Position numbers and translations under genes: made by a program. The notes beneath the pieces were generated by a model. The model did no database searches. It was not told the origin of the DNA and saw only the letters and a program-made list of their open reading frames with translations. Shown here one piece after another: positions 6,951 to 17,200 of a stretch of 64,000 bases of DNA. Every line of letters starts with the position of its first letter. Position 1 is the first letter of the stretch. Source of the stretch: CADEDV01 sp964437415 (GTDB taxonomy: Bacteria > Bacteroidota > Bacteroidia > Chitinophagales > Chitinophagaceae); the NCBI GenBank assembly GCA_964437415.1, contig CAYTGN010000002.1:248001-312000 (forward strand), in the 5' to 3' direction.

Positions 6951-8384
6951 ATGTTGAAACGAAAGGAGTTTGTTTTCCTGTGCTTTTCCGTTATTTGTCT
7001 TGCTTCCTGCTCCAAAAAAATAAATCCCGAAAGGCCTGCGCTGTCCGCCGCTTCTTTCAGGCTTGATTCGTTGCCGCTGTCGGAGATCAATATCCCCGTG
7101 CAGATCAACCTGAAACCTGTGTATGAAATGGCGGAAAAAAGTGTAGATACGGTTTTCACATCACCCAATTATCCCGAAGACTGGATCTATGACGGGTGCG
7201 ACACCCGCTATAAATATAGTTTCCGCCGCAGCCCGCTGCAGATGCGTTTTGCCGGCACAACGATGACATTGGGATTCACCGGTTATTACAAGATCATTGG
7301 TTCAACAAGAGCCTGTGTAAGAGGCACAGCTATTTCACCCTGGACACCACCCTGCCGCTGCGGTTTCAGCGAGCCGGAAAGAAGGGTGAATGTTTCCTTT
7401 ACCAACTCACTGCTGGTGTTGCCTGATTATAAAGTGAAACTGAACATAAAAAGAAATGAACCTCAGCCGCTGGATAAATGCGAAGTATGTTTCTGGGGTC
7501 AGGATATCACCAAACAGGTGCTGAAAGGACTGAATGCAGAACTGGATGCAGCCAAAGCGGAGTTAGACAAAACGTACGGAACCATTGACCTGAAACCCCG
7601 TTTCCAGGAACTATGGGACCAACTTAACAAAGCTTATGATCTCTATGGCCTGGGCTGGCTGCAGATCAACCCGCAGCGTATACGCATCAACAGCATTTTT
7701 GCCCGCAATGATTCGCTGAATGTAAATCTTGGTCTTTCGGCCAGACCCCTGATCAGTTTTGAAAAACCTCTGGAACACAGTTCATGGGTCCCTGGCATCA
7801 CTGATTTCAGCAATAAACCAGGTTTCAATATTTTCTTGGATGCCGTAATGAACTATGATTCATTAAGCCACCTTCTCACTTTGCAGGTGGAAGGAAAGGA
7901 ATTTGACCTTAACAAAGGACCGGTGAAAAAGAAATTCATTTTTAATGACTGCAAAATATATGGCGCCGGTAATGAAAAACTGATCATCCGGGTGAATTTT
8001 ACCGGCACGGATGATGGAACTCTTTACCTGCTGGGTAAACCGGTGTATGACAACAACAGCCACCTGCTGGAAATAAAGGATATTGATTTTGATATCAAAT
8101 CAAAAGATGCATTACTTAAAACGGCCGACTGGCTTTTTACCAAACGAATCACCGCCGAGATCAGCAAATATGCCCGCTATGATCTCAGCGCTTTTATTGA
8201 CAGTGCCAAAGCTGGTATGCATGAACAACTGAACCAGGAATGGATAAAAGGCATCCGCAGCAGCGGTTCTGTTCAGCAACTGACACTTGCGGGCATTCAC
8301 CCGATGGAAAAATTTTTAGTGGTGCGCAGCCAGTGCAGCGGCAACCTCTCCGTGGTGGTGGAGTCAGTTGATTTCAGTTTGTGA
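6951..8384 (+). CDS. DUF4403-family lipoprotein
   Basis: The N-terminus MLKRKEFVFLCFSVICLASC is a lipoprotein signal with the lipobox cysteine. An in-frame ATG at 6933 would only add MAYLIL and weaken it, so I chose 6951. The rest fits the DUF4403 family of Gram-negative envelope proteins: repeated beta-rich segments, LPLSEINIPVQINLKPVYEMAEK near the start, an internal GLGWLQINPQRIRI region, and the closing FLVVRSQCSGNLSVVVES. Four or more cysteines (DKCEVCFWG, RACVRG) may form disulfides. The function is unknown. It overlaps the convergent gtrA-like gene by 11 bases. Confidence 0.8.
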   Translation: MLKRKEFVFLCFSVICLASCSKKINPERPALSAASFRLDSLPLSEINIPVQINLKPVYEMAEKSVDTVFTSPNYPEDWIYDGCDTRYKYSFRRSPLQMRFAGTTMTLGFTGYYKIIGSTRACVRGTAISPWTPPCRCGFSEPERRVNVSFTNSLLVLPDYKVKLNIKRNEPQPLDKCEVCFWGQDITKQVLKGLNAELDAAKAELDKTYGTIDLKPRFQELWDQLNKAYDLYGLGWLQINPQRIRINSIFARNDSLNVNLGLSARPLISFEKPLEHSSWVPGITDFSNKPGFNIFLDAVMNYDSLSHLLTLQVEGKEFDLNKGPVKKKFIFNDCKIYGAGNEKLIIRVNFTGTDDGTLYLLGKPVYDNNSHLLEIKDIDFDIKSKDALLKTADWLFTKRITAEISKYARYDLSAFIDSAKAGMHEQLNQEWIKGIRSSGSVQQLTLAGIHPMEKFLVVRSQCSGNLSVVVESVDFSL

Positions 8385-8889
8385 TCTCCTCTTCATTGTT
8401 TTTTACCCGGAAAGTAAAATGTCTTTGCGCCAGGTAGCTGAAGAAAATGATGATAACAGTGGTGATCACCTGTGCCAGCGGGGCATAGAGCTTGAAGTAC
8501 TCCACCCCTATTTTCAAAATGATATAGTTCAGCGCCAGGTTAAAGAGATAGACCATGAAATAGCGGAACAACTGCACCCGGCCTTTCATGTTGGAATCGC
8601 TGAAGACTACATATTTCATCAGGAAAAAGCCAACGGGAAAACTGATGCAAAAGGCCATGAGCAGGGCTGCCACATGTGATTTGAAAGCATAGAACTCAAA
8701 ATGAAGATCCTGTTCTTTCAAAATGTGTTTGTAGCTCACATAGTATACCGCCAGCCCCAAAAGGGTGTTGAAGCCGCCGGAAGCTGCATAGCGAAAAGTT
8801 TGCAGCGGCATGATCTTCCGGAACGGCGGATAGAAGAAATCTATCAGCGGCAGCACCAGGTCTCTTGCTGTATGGAAATGCCTTCTCAT
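8374..8889 (-). CDS. GtrA-like membrane protein
   Basis: This is a small GtrA/PF04138-type protein with four membrane helices: FRYAASGGFNTLLGLAVYYVSYK, a second around HVAALLMAFCISFPVGFFLMKYVVF, a third FRYFMVYLFNLALNYIIL and a fourth APLAQVITTVIIIFFSYLAQRHFTF. The last motif (SYLAQRHFTF, usually nF...r.fvF) is typical. Family members are thought to move lipid-linked sugars across the inner membrane. The start MRRHFHTARD at 8889 was preferred over a 43-codon upstream extension. No glycosyltransferase partner is adjacent. Confidence 0.85.
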   Translation of the reverse strand: MRRHFHTARDLVLPLIDFFYPPFRKIMPLQTFRYAASGGFNTLLGLAVYYVSYKHILKEQDLHFEFYAFKSHVAALLMAFCISFPVGFFLMKYVVFSDSNMKGRVQLFRYFMVYLFNLALNYIILKIGVEYFKLYAPLAQVITTVIIIFFSYLAQRHFTFRVKNNEEEITN

Positions 8890-8944
8890 AAACGGGCAAA
8901 ATAATTGAAAGAATGACAAAGGCCAAATAGTGATTTTCACAAAA

Positions 8945-8973
8945 AGGCGCAGCGGCGCAAATAAATCCGCCGC
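8945..8973. repeat. CGC-rich repeat fragment upstream of argS
   Basis: The segment AAGGCGCAGCGGCGCAA resembles the CGCAAAGG-type repeats that flank the GxxExxY gene at 34847 and 35280. GCGGC (8952-8956) pairs with GCCGC (8969-8973). It lies in the divergent gap between the gtrA-like gene and argS. Confidence 0.35.
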
Positions 8974-9040
8974 AATAGTTGTATCAATAGCAGGGCGGTG
9001 TGATATGAAATGAATCAAGGCTGCATTGCTGTTTAGGACG

Positions 9041-9048
9041 TAAATTTG
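9041..9048 (+). promoter_or_regulatory. Candidate -7 box of argS (TAAATTTG)
   Basis: TAAATTTG fits TAnnTTTG and lies 19 bases upstream of the chosen argS ATG, which would give a short leader. No convincing TTTG at the -33 position is present. Confidence 0.35.
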
Positions 9049-9066
9049 CCGTCAAACAAAGAAAGG

Positions 9067-10845
9067 ATGAGTATTGTAAGCCGGATAAAACTATTGGTGG
9101 CAGAAGCGTTGAAGGAACTGTATGGCCATGCTGTTGCTGAAAACGACCTGACCCTCAACAGTACCAAGCCTGAATTTGAAGGGGATTACACGATTGTGCT
9201 TTTCTCATTTGTAAAGCAACTGAAAAAATCACCGGAACAATTGGGAAACGAACTGGGTGAGGCCTTGCTGAAAAACAATCCTGAACTTTTCACCGGTTTC
9301 AATGTCATCAAAGGCTTTCTTAACCTCGTTATTGCTGATCAATACTGGTCAGATTTTCTGCAGGAAAATTATAATAATACAGGTTTTGGCCATAGCCCTT
9401 CACGGAACCAGAAGGTGATGGTGGAGTACTCCTCTCCCAACACAAACAAACCTCTTCATCTTGGTCACCTGCGGAATATTTTCTTAGGCTGGAGCACAGC
9501 ACAGATCATGAAACAAAGCGGCTATGAAGTGTATAAGACCTGCATCTCCAACGACAGGGGCATTCATATCTGCAAAAGCATGGTGGCATGGCAGCAGTTT
9601 GCCAATGGCGCCACACCCGAAAGCACTGGTGTGAAAGGCGATCATTTTGTGGGAGATTATTATGTGCAGTTTGGCAACGAGCAAAAAAAGCAAATGGCTG
9701 AACTGATTGAAAAGGGAATGACGAAAGAACAGGCGGAGAAAGAAGCCCCCATCATGAAAGCAGCGCAGCAAATGCTGGTGGACTGGGAAGCAGGCAAACC
9801 GGAAGTGATGGAACTCTGGAAAAAAATGAATGGCTGGGTCTATAGCGGTTTTGATATTACCTATGAACGTATCGGCGCTGATTTTGACAAAGTGTATTAT
9901 GAAAGCGACACCTACCTGTTAGGCAAAAAAGCGGTGGAAGACGGATTAGCCAAAAATGTTTTTGTGCAAAAAGAAGATGGCAGTGTGTGGATTGACCTGA
10001 CGGCGGATGGCTTAGATGAAAAAGTGGTGCAGCGGAAAGACGGAACGGCTGTTTACATTACACAGGACATCGGGCTTGCGGAACAGAAACAAAAAGAGTT
10101 TGGCTGTGAGCAGAGTATCTATGTGGTAGCTGATGAGCAGAATTATCACTTCAAAGTGCTGAAGCTGATCTGTGAAAAGATGGGCATCCCCGGCGCCGCA
10201 GGAATTTATCATTTGAGTTATGGCATGGTGGAACTGCCCACGGGCAGGATGAAAACAAGAGAAGGCACCGTGGTGGATGCGGATGACATGATAAATGAGA
10301 TGGTGAATGTGGCAAAACAGAAAACGGAGGAGTTGGGAAAAGTAAAAGACTTCACCGAGGCGGAACTGAAAGAATTGTATGATACCATTGCCCTGGGCGC
10401 CCTGAAATTTTTCCTTTTGCGGGTGGACCCCAAAAAGCGGATGATCTTTAACCCGGAAGAATCCATAGATTTTCATGGGTTCACCGGGCCGTTTGTGCAA
10501 TACAGCCATGCAAGGATCAGATCAATTTTACGGAAGCAAAAAGCAACAGGCGGCGGGCAAACAGCGACAAATCATTTGCTCAGGCTGGAAAGAGATTTGG
10601 TGATCCTGCTGGAACAATACCCGACCGTCATTGAACAAGCCTGTTCGGAACATAATCCTTCGGTGCTCGCTATATATGCTTTTAATGTTGCCAAACTCTT
10701 TAATACTTTCTACACAGAACATTCAGTGATGAATGCAGAATCTGAAGAAAAGAAACAACTGCGTCTTCAACTCAGCGAAATGACCGCTAATACGATTGCT
10801 TCGGCGATGGGTTTGCTGGGGATCAGGGTGCCGGAACGAATGTGA
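9067..10845 (+). CDS. argS: Arginyl-tRNA synthetase
   Basis: Charges tRNA-Arg with arginine in the cytoplasm. It is a class I synthetase: HLGH at residues 131-134 is the HIGH motif, and the usual KMSKR loop is present as GRMKTREG at about 393-400, a form common in this phylum's ArgRS. An N-terminal Add1-type tRNA-binding domain (residues 1-110) and a C-terminal DALR anticodon domain ending LGIRVPERM frame the catalytic core, which contains the KTCISNDRGIHICKSM segment. Length 592 is normal. ATG at 9067 follows AAAGAAAGG; the upstream TTG at 9046 falls within a candidate -7 box and was rejected. Confidence 0.97.
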   Translation: MSIVSRIKLLVAEALKELYGHAVAENDLTLNSTKPEFEGDYTIVLFSFVKQLKKSPEQLGNELGEALLKNNPELFTGFNVIKGFLNLVIADQYWSDFLQENYNNTGFGHSPSRNQKVMVEYSSPNTNKPLHLGHLRNIFLGWSTAQIMKQSGYEVYKTCISNDRGIHICKSMVAWQQFANGATPESTGVKGDHFVGDYYVQFGNEQKKQMAELIEKGMTKEQAEKEAPIMKAAQQMLVDWEAGKPEVMELWKKMNGWVYSGFDITYERIGADFDKVYYESDTYLLGKKAVEDGLAKNVFVQKEDGSVWIDLTADGLDEKVVQRKDGTAVYITQDIGLAEQKQKEFGCEQSIYVVADEQNYHFKVLKLICEKMGIPGAAGIYHLSYGMVELPTGRMKTREGTVVDADDMINEMVNVAKQKTEELGKVKDFTEAELKELYDTIALGALKFFLLRVDPKKRMIFNPEESIDFHGFTGPFVQYSHARIRSILRKQKATGGGQTATNHLLRLERDLVILLEQYPTVIEQACSEHNPSVLAIYAFNVAKLFNTFYTEHSVMNAESEEKKQLRLQLSEMTANTIASAMGLLGIRVPERM

Positions 10846-11016
10846 TTGACATTCATCCTGCCAATATTTCCTTTTAAGGGTTTCACTGTACGGAAATGAT
10901 ACAATTCATACCCTGATCTGCGCAGGTGATCCATCTGCTGTAACTTTTTCCAACCCGCTGCGTCTCAATGTTAACCAGTGTTAAAAAAAATTAAATATCC
11001 TTATCAAATATTCTTT

Positions 11017-11034
11017 ATACGAAAATGGTCGTAT
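11017..11034. promoter_or_regulatory. Inverted repeat, candidate BlaI operator
   Basis: ATACGA (11017-11022) and TCGTAT (11029-11034) form a perfect inverted repeat with a 6-base spacer, 26 bases before the blaI-like start. BlaI/MecI repressors bind dyad sites in their own promoter, so this is the obvious candidate operator. It is inferred from position and symmetry. Confidence 0.5.
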
Positions 11035-11060
11035 ATTCGCTCAACCAAATGTTGAAGATT

Positions 11061-11444
11061 ATGTCGAATACTAAAGTTATAAAGCCCACCGAAAGCGAAC
11101 TGGAAATACTCCAGATCATCTGGTCAAAAGGTCTTGCCACTGTCCGTGAAGTGCATGAAAAACTTGCTGAAACAAAAGATGTGGGATACACCACCACGCT
11201 GAAGCTGATGCAGATCATGCATGAGAAAGGTTTGGTGAAAAGAGATGATTCGATGCGAACCCATGTGTACCAGGCTGCAGTGAACAAAGAAAAAACACAG
11301 CGACACCTGTTGGGAAAAATGATTGACAACCTGTTTGGAGGCTCTCCCACCCAATTGGTGATCCAGGCGCTGGGTGAAGGCAAAGCCAGTCCTGAAGAAT
11401 TAGAAAGGATCCAGGCTTTATTGAATGATTTGAAAAAACAATAA
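11061..11444 (+). CDS. BlaI/MecI/CopY-family transcriptional repressor
   Basis: A 127-residue winged-helix repressor. The N-terminus PTESELEILQIIWSKGLATVREVHEKL and the following recognition helix region VGYTTTLKLMQIMHEKGLVKRDDS are the family signature; the C-terminal helices (TQRHLLGKMIDNLFGGSPTQLVIQAL) form the dimer domain that the partner protease cuts. I chose the ATG at 11061 because the upstream frame runs into the dyad operator. It lies 12 bases ahead of the BlaR1-type gene, the standard arrangement. No beta-lactamase is in the window, so the regulated genes are unknown. Confidence 0.92.
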   Translation: MSNTKVIKPTESELEILQIIWSKGLATVREVHEKLAETKDVGYTTTLKLMQIMHEKGLVKRDDSMRTHVYQAAVNKEKTQRHLLGKMIDNLFGGSPTQLVIQALGEGKASPEELERIQALLNDLKKQ

Positions 11445-11456
11445 TAAATCAGCATC

Positions 11457-13193
11457 ATGACTGCTTTTGGTGAATCCAACTTTCTGCAGGCATTAGGATG
11501 GGCTGTGCTGAACAGCTTGTGGCAGATGGCATTGTTGTGGGTGGTCTTCCAGATCGTTACCGGTTTATACAAGAAAATAAGTTCTGCAGGTAAAAGTATG
11601 CTGGCTTCTGCCCTTCTGATGACGGGTTTTGGCTGGTTTCTTTTCACTTTTGCATCCATCCTGTTCAGCCAGGCCGAACCCGGGGCTGCAACCCTTGTGG
11701 CCGTTGAAGGAAATGACCAGCTGAATAACTGGCTGCGCAAAACACTTCCCGTAGCTTCTATCATTTATTTGATCTTACTGATACTTCCGTTGGTTCATTT
11801 TATCCGCAATTACCGTTATGTGCAGGCCATCCGTGAATATGGATTGAGCAAAGCTGATGTGGAACTGAGGATGTTTGTAAAAAAAATCGCTGCCCAGTTA
11901 GGGATCAAAAAGCCGGTGAAAGTATGGGTGTCTGAATTGGTTACCTCTCCTGTCACTATCGGGTACCTAAAACCTGTTATTCTCATCCCGATGGCGGCAG
12001 TAAATCATTTGTCAACACAACAAATGGAAGCCGTGCTGCTTCATGAGTTGTCGCATATCAGGAGATTTGATTATTTCATTAATCTCATAATAAAATTCAT
12101 CCAGTCCGTTCTTTATTTCAATCCTTTTGTAAAGGCCTTTATTAAGATCGTGGAGCGAGAAAGAGAAAAAAGCTGCGATGAAATGGTGATACAGTTCCAG
12201 TATGATCCGCATGGCTATGCCACCGCCCTACTGGAATTAGAAAAAACCAATTACCTCCCCAAAACGCTGGCTGTTGCCGCTGCAGGAAAGAAAAATGACC
12301 TGCTGCACCGCATCGAATGGATCATGGGTGTGCAAAAGAAAAAGCAGGTTATTTCTTTTAATAAAGTGGCCTCGGTGTTTGCAGGACTGCTTTGTATCAT
12401 CGGCCTCAATGCCATGCTGATCCTGAGCAAACCATCAGAGGGCCGTTATGGACCCGGTTTTGCCGAACTTAGTTCACCGTTTTATTTCTTTGTGGATGAT
12501 GCGCAGAAAAAACCGGCAACTCCGGCCATACCTGCCACTGAGACAACAAAAGAACTGATCGTTAATCATAGCCGTGAGGAAAAGCAACAGGAACAGGAGT
12601 CAAAGCAAATTGCACAAGCGGAAAAAATTGCCCCGGCTACCCCTGTTGAGTTTATGACCCCGTATGCAACAGAAAAAACTTCACAACCATTCATTCCTGT
12701 TTCAGTTTTCAAACCCGTTATCCCTGTGCTTGCTCCTTTTGAAGAAGCCCAGGTCAGGGAAGCATTGGCTGCGTCTAAAATATTGCTGAAAGAAGGACAA
12801 TGGAAAGCAGTGGAAAACAAGATAGCTGAAGTGTTTACCATGCAGGAAAAAGAATTGCTGAAAGCCCAGATGGATAAAGAACTGAACAAACAGCTTGATC
12901 TGAGCAAATGGGAAACAAGCATGAAAATAGCTTATGATAAAGTGAACTGGGAAAAAGTGAATGGTGAACTGAACGCAGCCATGTCGAAGATTGCTCTTGA
13001 CAGTGTTCAGCAACTCTATACCCGTGTGCTGAGCGATCTGAGCCAGGTGGAAAAAGAAATGAAGGCTATGAATGAAACCAGCATACCTGACACTGACCTC
13101 ACACTTCGTTCTATTGAGCAAAAGAAATCAGAGGTGGAAAAGGCCATCAATATCATCAGGGCTGTAAAAACCAAAAAAGTGGTTCACTTATAA
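11457..13193 (+). CDS. BlaR1-type M56 membrane metallopeptidase
   Basis: Integral membrane sensor protease expected to cleave the adjacent BlaI-type repressor. Membrane helices lie at about residues 12-32, 41-65, 95-118 and near 300 (ASVFAGLLCIIGLNAMLIL). The zinc motif HELSH is at 196-200, and EREREKSCDEMVI (about 233-245) supplies the third ligand region. After the last helix comes a periplasmic tail of some 260 residues that is Glu/Lys/Gln-rich and helical, not a penicillin-binding domain, so the signal is probably not a beta-lactam. The C-terminus contains repeated KAQMDKELNKQLDLSKWE-like heptads. Confidence 0.9.
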   Translation: MTAFGESNFLQALGWAVLNSLWQMALLWVVFQIVTGLYKKISSAGKSMLASALLMTGFGWFLFTFASILFSQAEPGAATLVAVEGNDQLNNWLRKTLPVASIIYLILLILPLVHFIRNYRYVQAIREYGLSKADVELRMFVKKIAAQLGIKKPVKVWVSELVTSPVTIGYLKPVILIPMAAVNHLSTQQMEAVLLHELSHIRRFDYFINLIIKFIQSVLYFNPFVKAFIKIVEREREKSCDEMVIQFQYDPHGYATALLELEKTNYLPKTLAVAAAGKKNDLLHRIEWIMGVQKKKQVISFNKVASVFAGLLCIIGLNAMLILSKPSEGRYGPGFAELSSPFYFFVDDAQKKPATPAIPATETTKELIVNHSREEKQQEQESKQIAQAEKIAPATPVEFMTPYATEKTSQPFIPVSVFKPVIPVLAPFEEAQVREALAASKILLKEGQWKAVENKIAEVFTMQEKELLKAQMDKELNKQLDLSKWETSMKIAYDKVNWEKVNGELNAAMSKIALDSVQQLYTRVLSDLSQVEKEMKAMNETSIPDTDLTLRSIEQKKSEVEKAINIIRAVKTKKVVHL

Positions 13194-13220
13194 TTCTTCC
13201 TTCAATTTCTCCAATTTATT

Positions 13221-14243
13221 TTACCAGCATCTCGGGCAGGCTTCGCTGTATTTGTTGCCGATCAGGAATCCCAGCATGAGTTCATGTGTTCCCCTGCTGA
13301 CGGTATTCAGACGGGTGGTGGTAAAATCGTAAGAATAGCCAATATTGAAAGTGTTGCTGATACTTAAACCGGCCATTGCTGCATAACCGTCTTTGAAGCG
13401 ATAACTGCCTCCCGCCCACATCAGGTCACGATACTGAAATTTCACATTCAGATCAAATTGCGGATTAGTGGGGCTTCCGTTCACATACTTAAACATCACC
13501 GAAGGAATAGCATTAATATCATCGTTCAATAAGAACCGGTAACCTGCTGTGGCGAAAATATGGGGCACCAAACGGCTTCCTTCCATGTTGGCATCATCAG
13601 TAAACCGTACCCGTTGGGGAATGATCTGCTGGGCGCTGACACCTGCAAAATAATCGGCAGAGTACAACCAAAGACCAAAACCAAGGTCAGGACGAATGCG
13701 GTTGATCTCAGCGCTGTTTTGAATCACCAGCGGGTCGTTGGGATCAATAAGCTTTGCTTTTGTACGGTCATAACTTACCTGGCTGATACCGGCTGAAAAG
13801 CCCCCTGACAAATTGGTTTGTGCATCCAGCCCCAGGTGATAGGCATAAGTAGCATTGGCAGAAAAGCGGTTATACAGCCCTGTTTTATCGTTTACAACAG
13901 TAAGACCGATGCCGTGGTGAGGTTCGGCAGCCGTATACGTTTCCCAATAAGCTTTACCTCTTGGGTTTTCACCGGGCACTTTGTAGGATGTGGCGCTGGT
14001 GCGGTAATCATTTTTTCCCAATGGCGCATGAACAGTTAAGTAATAGGTTTGCGGCGCCCCGTTCAATCCCACCCATTGATCCCTCATACTGAGTTTGAGG
14101 TCTGTGTAGTTCTCAATACCTGTGATAGCAGGATTGAGCACATACTGATTCAGCACATACTGGGTATAGTGCGGTCTTTGCTGTGTCATTCCCTGCAGGA
14201 AGAAAACAGCAGCAACGGCTGTGATGAATAGTTTCTTTTTCAT
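13221..14243 (-). CDS. PorP/SprF-family type IX secretion outer-membrane protein
   Basis: A signal peptide (MKKKLFITAVAAVFFLQGMTQ) precedes the family opening HYTQYVLNQYVLNPAITGI, then a beta-barrel of about 14 strands with the typical segments QWVGLNGAPQTYYLTVHAPLG, GIGLTVVNDKTGLYN and FNIGYSYDFTT. PorP/SprF proteins sit in the outer membrane and are needed for surface delivery or attachment of the large type IX substrate encoded next to them. The stop of the upstream giant gene and an in-frame ATG overlap as TAATG at 14247-14251; the ATG at 14243, 8 bases after GAGGT, is the better start. Translation is probably coupled to the upstream gene. Confidence 0.92.
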   Translation of the reverse strand: MKKKLFITAVAAVFFLQGMTQQRPHYTQYVLNQYVLNPAITGIENYTDLKLSMRDQWVGLNGAPQTYYLTVHAPLGKNDYRTSATSYKVPGENPRGKAYWETYTAAEPHHGIGLTVVNDKTGLYNRFSANATYAYHLGLDAQTNLSGGFSAGISQVSYDRTKAKLIDPNDPLVIQNSAEINRIRPDLGFGLWLYSADYFAGVSAQQIIPQRVRFTDDANMEGSRLVPHIFATAGYRFLLNDDINAIPSVMFKYVNGSPTNPQFDLNVKFQYRDLMWAGGSYRFKDGYAAMAGLSISNTFNIGYSYDFTTTRLNTVSRGTHELMLGFLIGNKYSEACPRCW

Positions 14244-14248
14244 GATCA

Positions 14249-17200
14249 TTACCTCACGATATCTACGAAGCCAGACATTTTCTGCCTTCCGTTTTTAGGA
14301 TCAACAATATAATAGTAGGTGCCCGCCGGCGCTTCTTTGCCGTTAAAGGTTCCATCCCAGGGATGGCTGTAGCCGATGGAGCGGAAAATAAGCTGCCCGT
14401 AACGATTAAATACTTCCACCGTGCAACCAGGATAACTTTCCAGGTAACGGATCACCCATGTATCATTGATACCATCCCTGTTCGGGGTGAACACATTCGG
14501 TATCTCCGGCGCTTTCAGCATTTTGACAAATACATCATCGCTGGTCATGCATCCTTTGTCAGATGTCACTGTCAGGGTGTAAGTGATATCTGCCTGCGGA
14601 GAAGATGCAGGTTGTGCAATAGTAGCATCATCCAGCCAGGTGGGCGGAGACCATGAATATGTTACGGGTATGCTGGTGATCAGTGTTGGAGTAAGCGTTA
14701 CTACGCCACCTTCCAGCACTACTTTATCCGGACCCGCATTTGCCACCGGTGTGGGGTTAACTACTAGGGATTGAGTGGCTGCATTGACGCATCCGTTATC
14801 TGCTGTGAATGTATAAGTGATCACATGTGTGCCGGCGCCGGCTGTCGAAGGATTGAATAAACCGCCTTGCGACACTCCTGCCCCGCTGAAAGCGCCGGTT
14901 CCGGTAAGATTGGTAACCAATGGCCCCTGGCTCAACTGGAATTGCGGTGAATTGCTGCAAACAGGTAATGCTGCCGCAAAAGCTATCTGCGGCGTTGCAT
15001 GCAATGTAATATCCCTTGTAACACTGCTGATGCATGTGATACCGGAATAAACGTCATAGCGAACGGTAACTGTCCGTGTTGCCGGAGACGCAAATTCGGG
15101 GTATTGATGGGTGTAGGTTCTTCCTGCTACGGGATTATTGTCAACAGTGCGAATAGTTGGATCGCTTATATCCCAATATATCTCCGTTCTCAAAATTTTT
15201 CCTGCTGTGATTGTTGAAGCATCAACAAGGTCAAGATTCCTGTTGCTGCAAATACTGTTGTTCTGGGTATTAAAAGCAGCCGTGGCCACACCGTTCACCA
15301 GCACATCCTGGCGAAGGGTGTCGGTGCAACCCGCATCGCTGGTTGTGACCAGTTGAACAGAATAGGTGCCCGGCTGGGTAAAATGGTGTGTCGGGTTTTG
15401 CAGGCTGGAAGTGTTGGGGTTGCCAGCATTGGCATTAGGATCATTAAAATTCCATTGCCATGAAGATATGCTTCCTGTCGAAATTGTACTGTTATCGGTC
15501 AGGGGCGCCAGCATATCGTTCTGGCATATTTCAGGTGAAATGAATGCTGAAACAGGTAATACATTAATAACAACGGGTTGCGGCACCGAAGTGATCTTAC
15601 AGCCATTATCTGACTCCACTTCAACTGTTACATTGTAGGTGCCAGTGTTAGTATAAATATGATTGAGGGGTGCTGCAGAATTTGCCACCAACGTATTGCC
15701 ATCGCCAAAATTCCATGTCCATTTGATCAATGATCCTGCATTGGCAGCAGAAGCATCTGTGAAGCCGACATTTCTTGTAACACATCCCGGCAATGACACA
15801 TTGAAATTGGCCGTAGGCAGCGGGTTTACAACGACCGTACTTGTTGCAACATGATTGACAGTGGGACAACCTACCGCTGATGTTACATTGAGGGTAACTG
15901 TATAGGATCCCTGTGCTGTATAACTATGTACAGGATTTTGTGAAGTAGAAGTATTGCCATCGCCAAAATCCCAGTTCCATTGGCTTACTGTACTTCCGCC
16001 TGCCGTGCTGTTATTGGTAAATCCAAATACAGAACCAACACATACCTGTGTGGGTCCGACAAAAGCAGCTTGTGGTTCAGGGAAGATCGTATTGACATTT
16101 TTGGAAATAACATTGCTGCAACCTGCGGTGGATGTTACTGTGAGAGAAACATTGTAAGGCCCTGTACCTGTAAAATTATGCAGCGGATTTTGTACAGCGG
16201 CATTGCCCCCATCGCCAAAATTCCATGCCCAGGTATTCAGCGCTGCGCCACCGTTTGCAGATGACAGATCATTGAACTGCGCTGCACCTGAAGGCAGGCA
16301 AATGACTGACGGGAAATTGAAATCAGCTACCGGGTTTACTGAAACAGCTACCTGCCGGCTGAAAACAGCGCTTTGGCATCCGCCGGCAGTTTCAACAAGT
16401 AAAGTGACAGTAAAAGTTCCGGCTGAAGCGAATGTGTGGTTCTGTGCTGCATTAGAATTGGCCACTACAGCGGGTGAACCGTCTCCAAAATTCCATGTCC
16501 ATTTGGCAATAGTTGAACCCGCAGGAACGGATGACAGATCAGTGAAACTAACAGAACGTCCCGCACAATAGGGTCCGGCTGAACTAAAGTCTGCCACTGG
16601 TGGGTCGTTTAAAATAACTGTCTTGGTCACAGTGTCACCCTTACAACCGATATCATTTATAAGCGTATATTTTACATCATAAGCTCCGGGACCTGAATAG
16701 CTATGGCTGGTGGAAGTAACATCATCCACAGTGGCGCCATCACCAAAATTCCAATGCCAGTGAGTAGCGGGTCTGCCGTTGAGGGTTGAATTATCAGTGA
16801 AACTGACGGGGTTAGAAACACAACCACTGCTGTTGAAATTAAAATTTGGTACCGGCATTTCATACACATTTATCTCGTAATCTATTTCCTGCTCTCCGTT
16901 ACAGCCATCAGTGCTGGTGCTTTGTGCTATGATCCTGATAGGGTAACTGCCTGCATTATTAATAGTGTAGGTGCCGGGCAAAATATATTTATAAAGCGTT
17001 TTGCCATTCACAACAGAGGTCTCATCATAAACGGGGCTATTAAGTGTTTCGTCCGGGAAAAGACCGTTGAAAATCCACCTGATCTGTGCCGGTTCATAAG
17101 GAAAGGTCATCGAAAGCTGGAAAGTGGTGCCTTTGCAGGTTGCCGGAAAATCAACTTCTGCAAAACCGTTATCTACCGAAACATACTGATAAAGGTCTCT

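Noticed and set aside
11061..13193. BlaI/BlaR1 pair as a beta-lactam resistance locus
   Set aside because: No beta-lactamase or PBP2a gene is near and the sensor tail is not a penicillin-binding domain.
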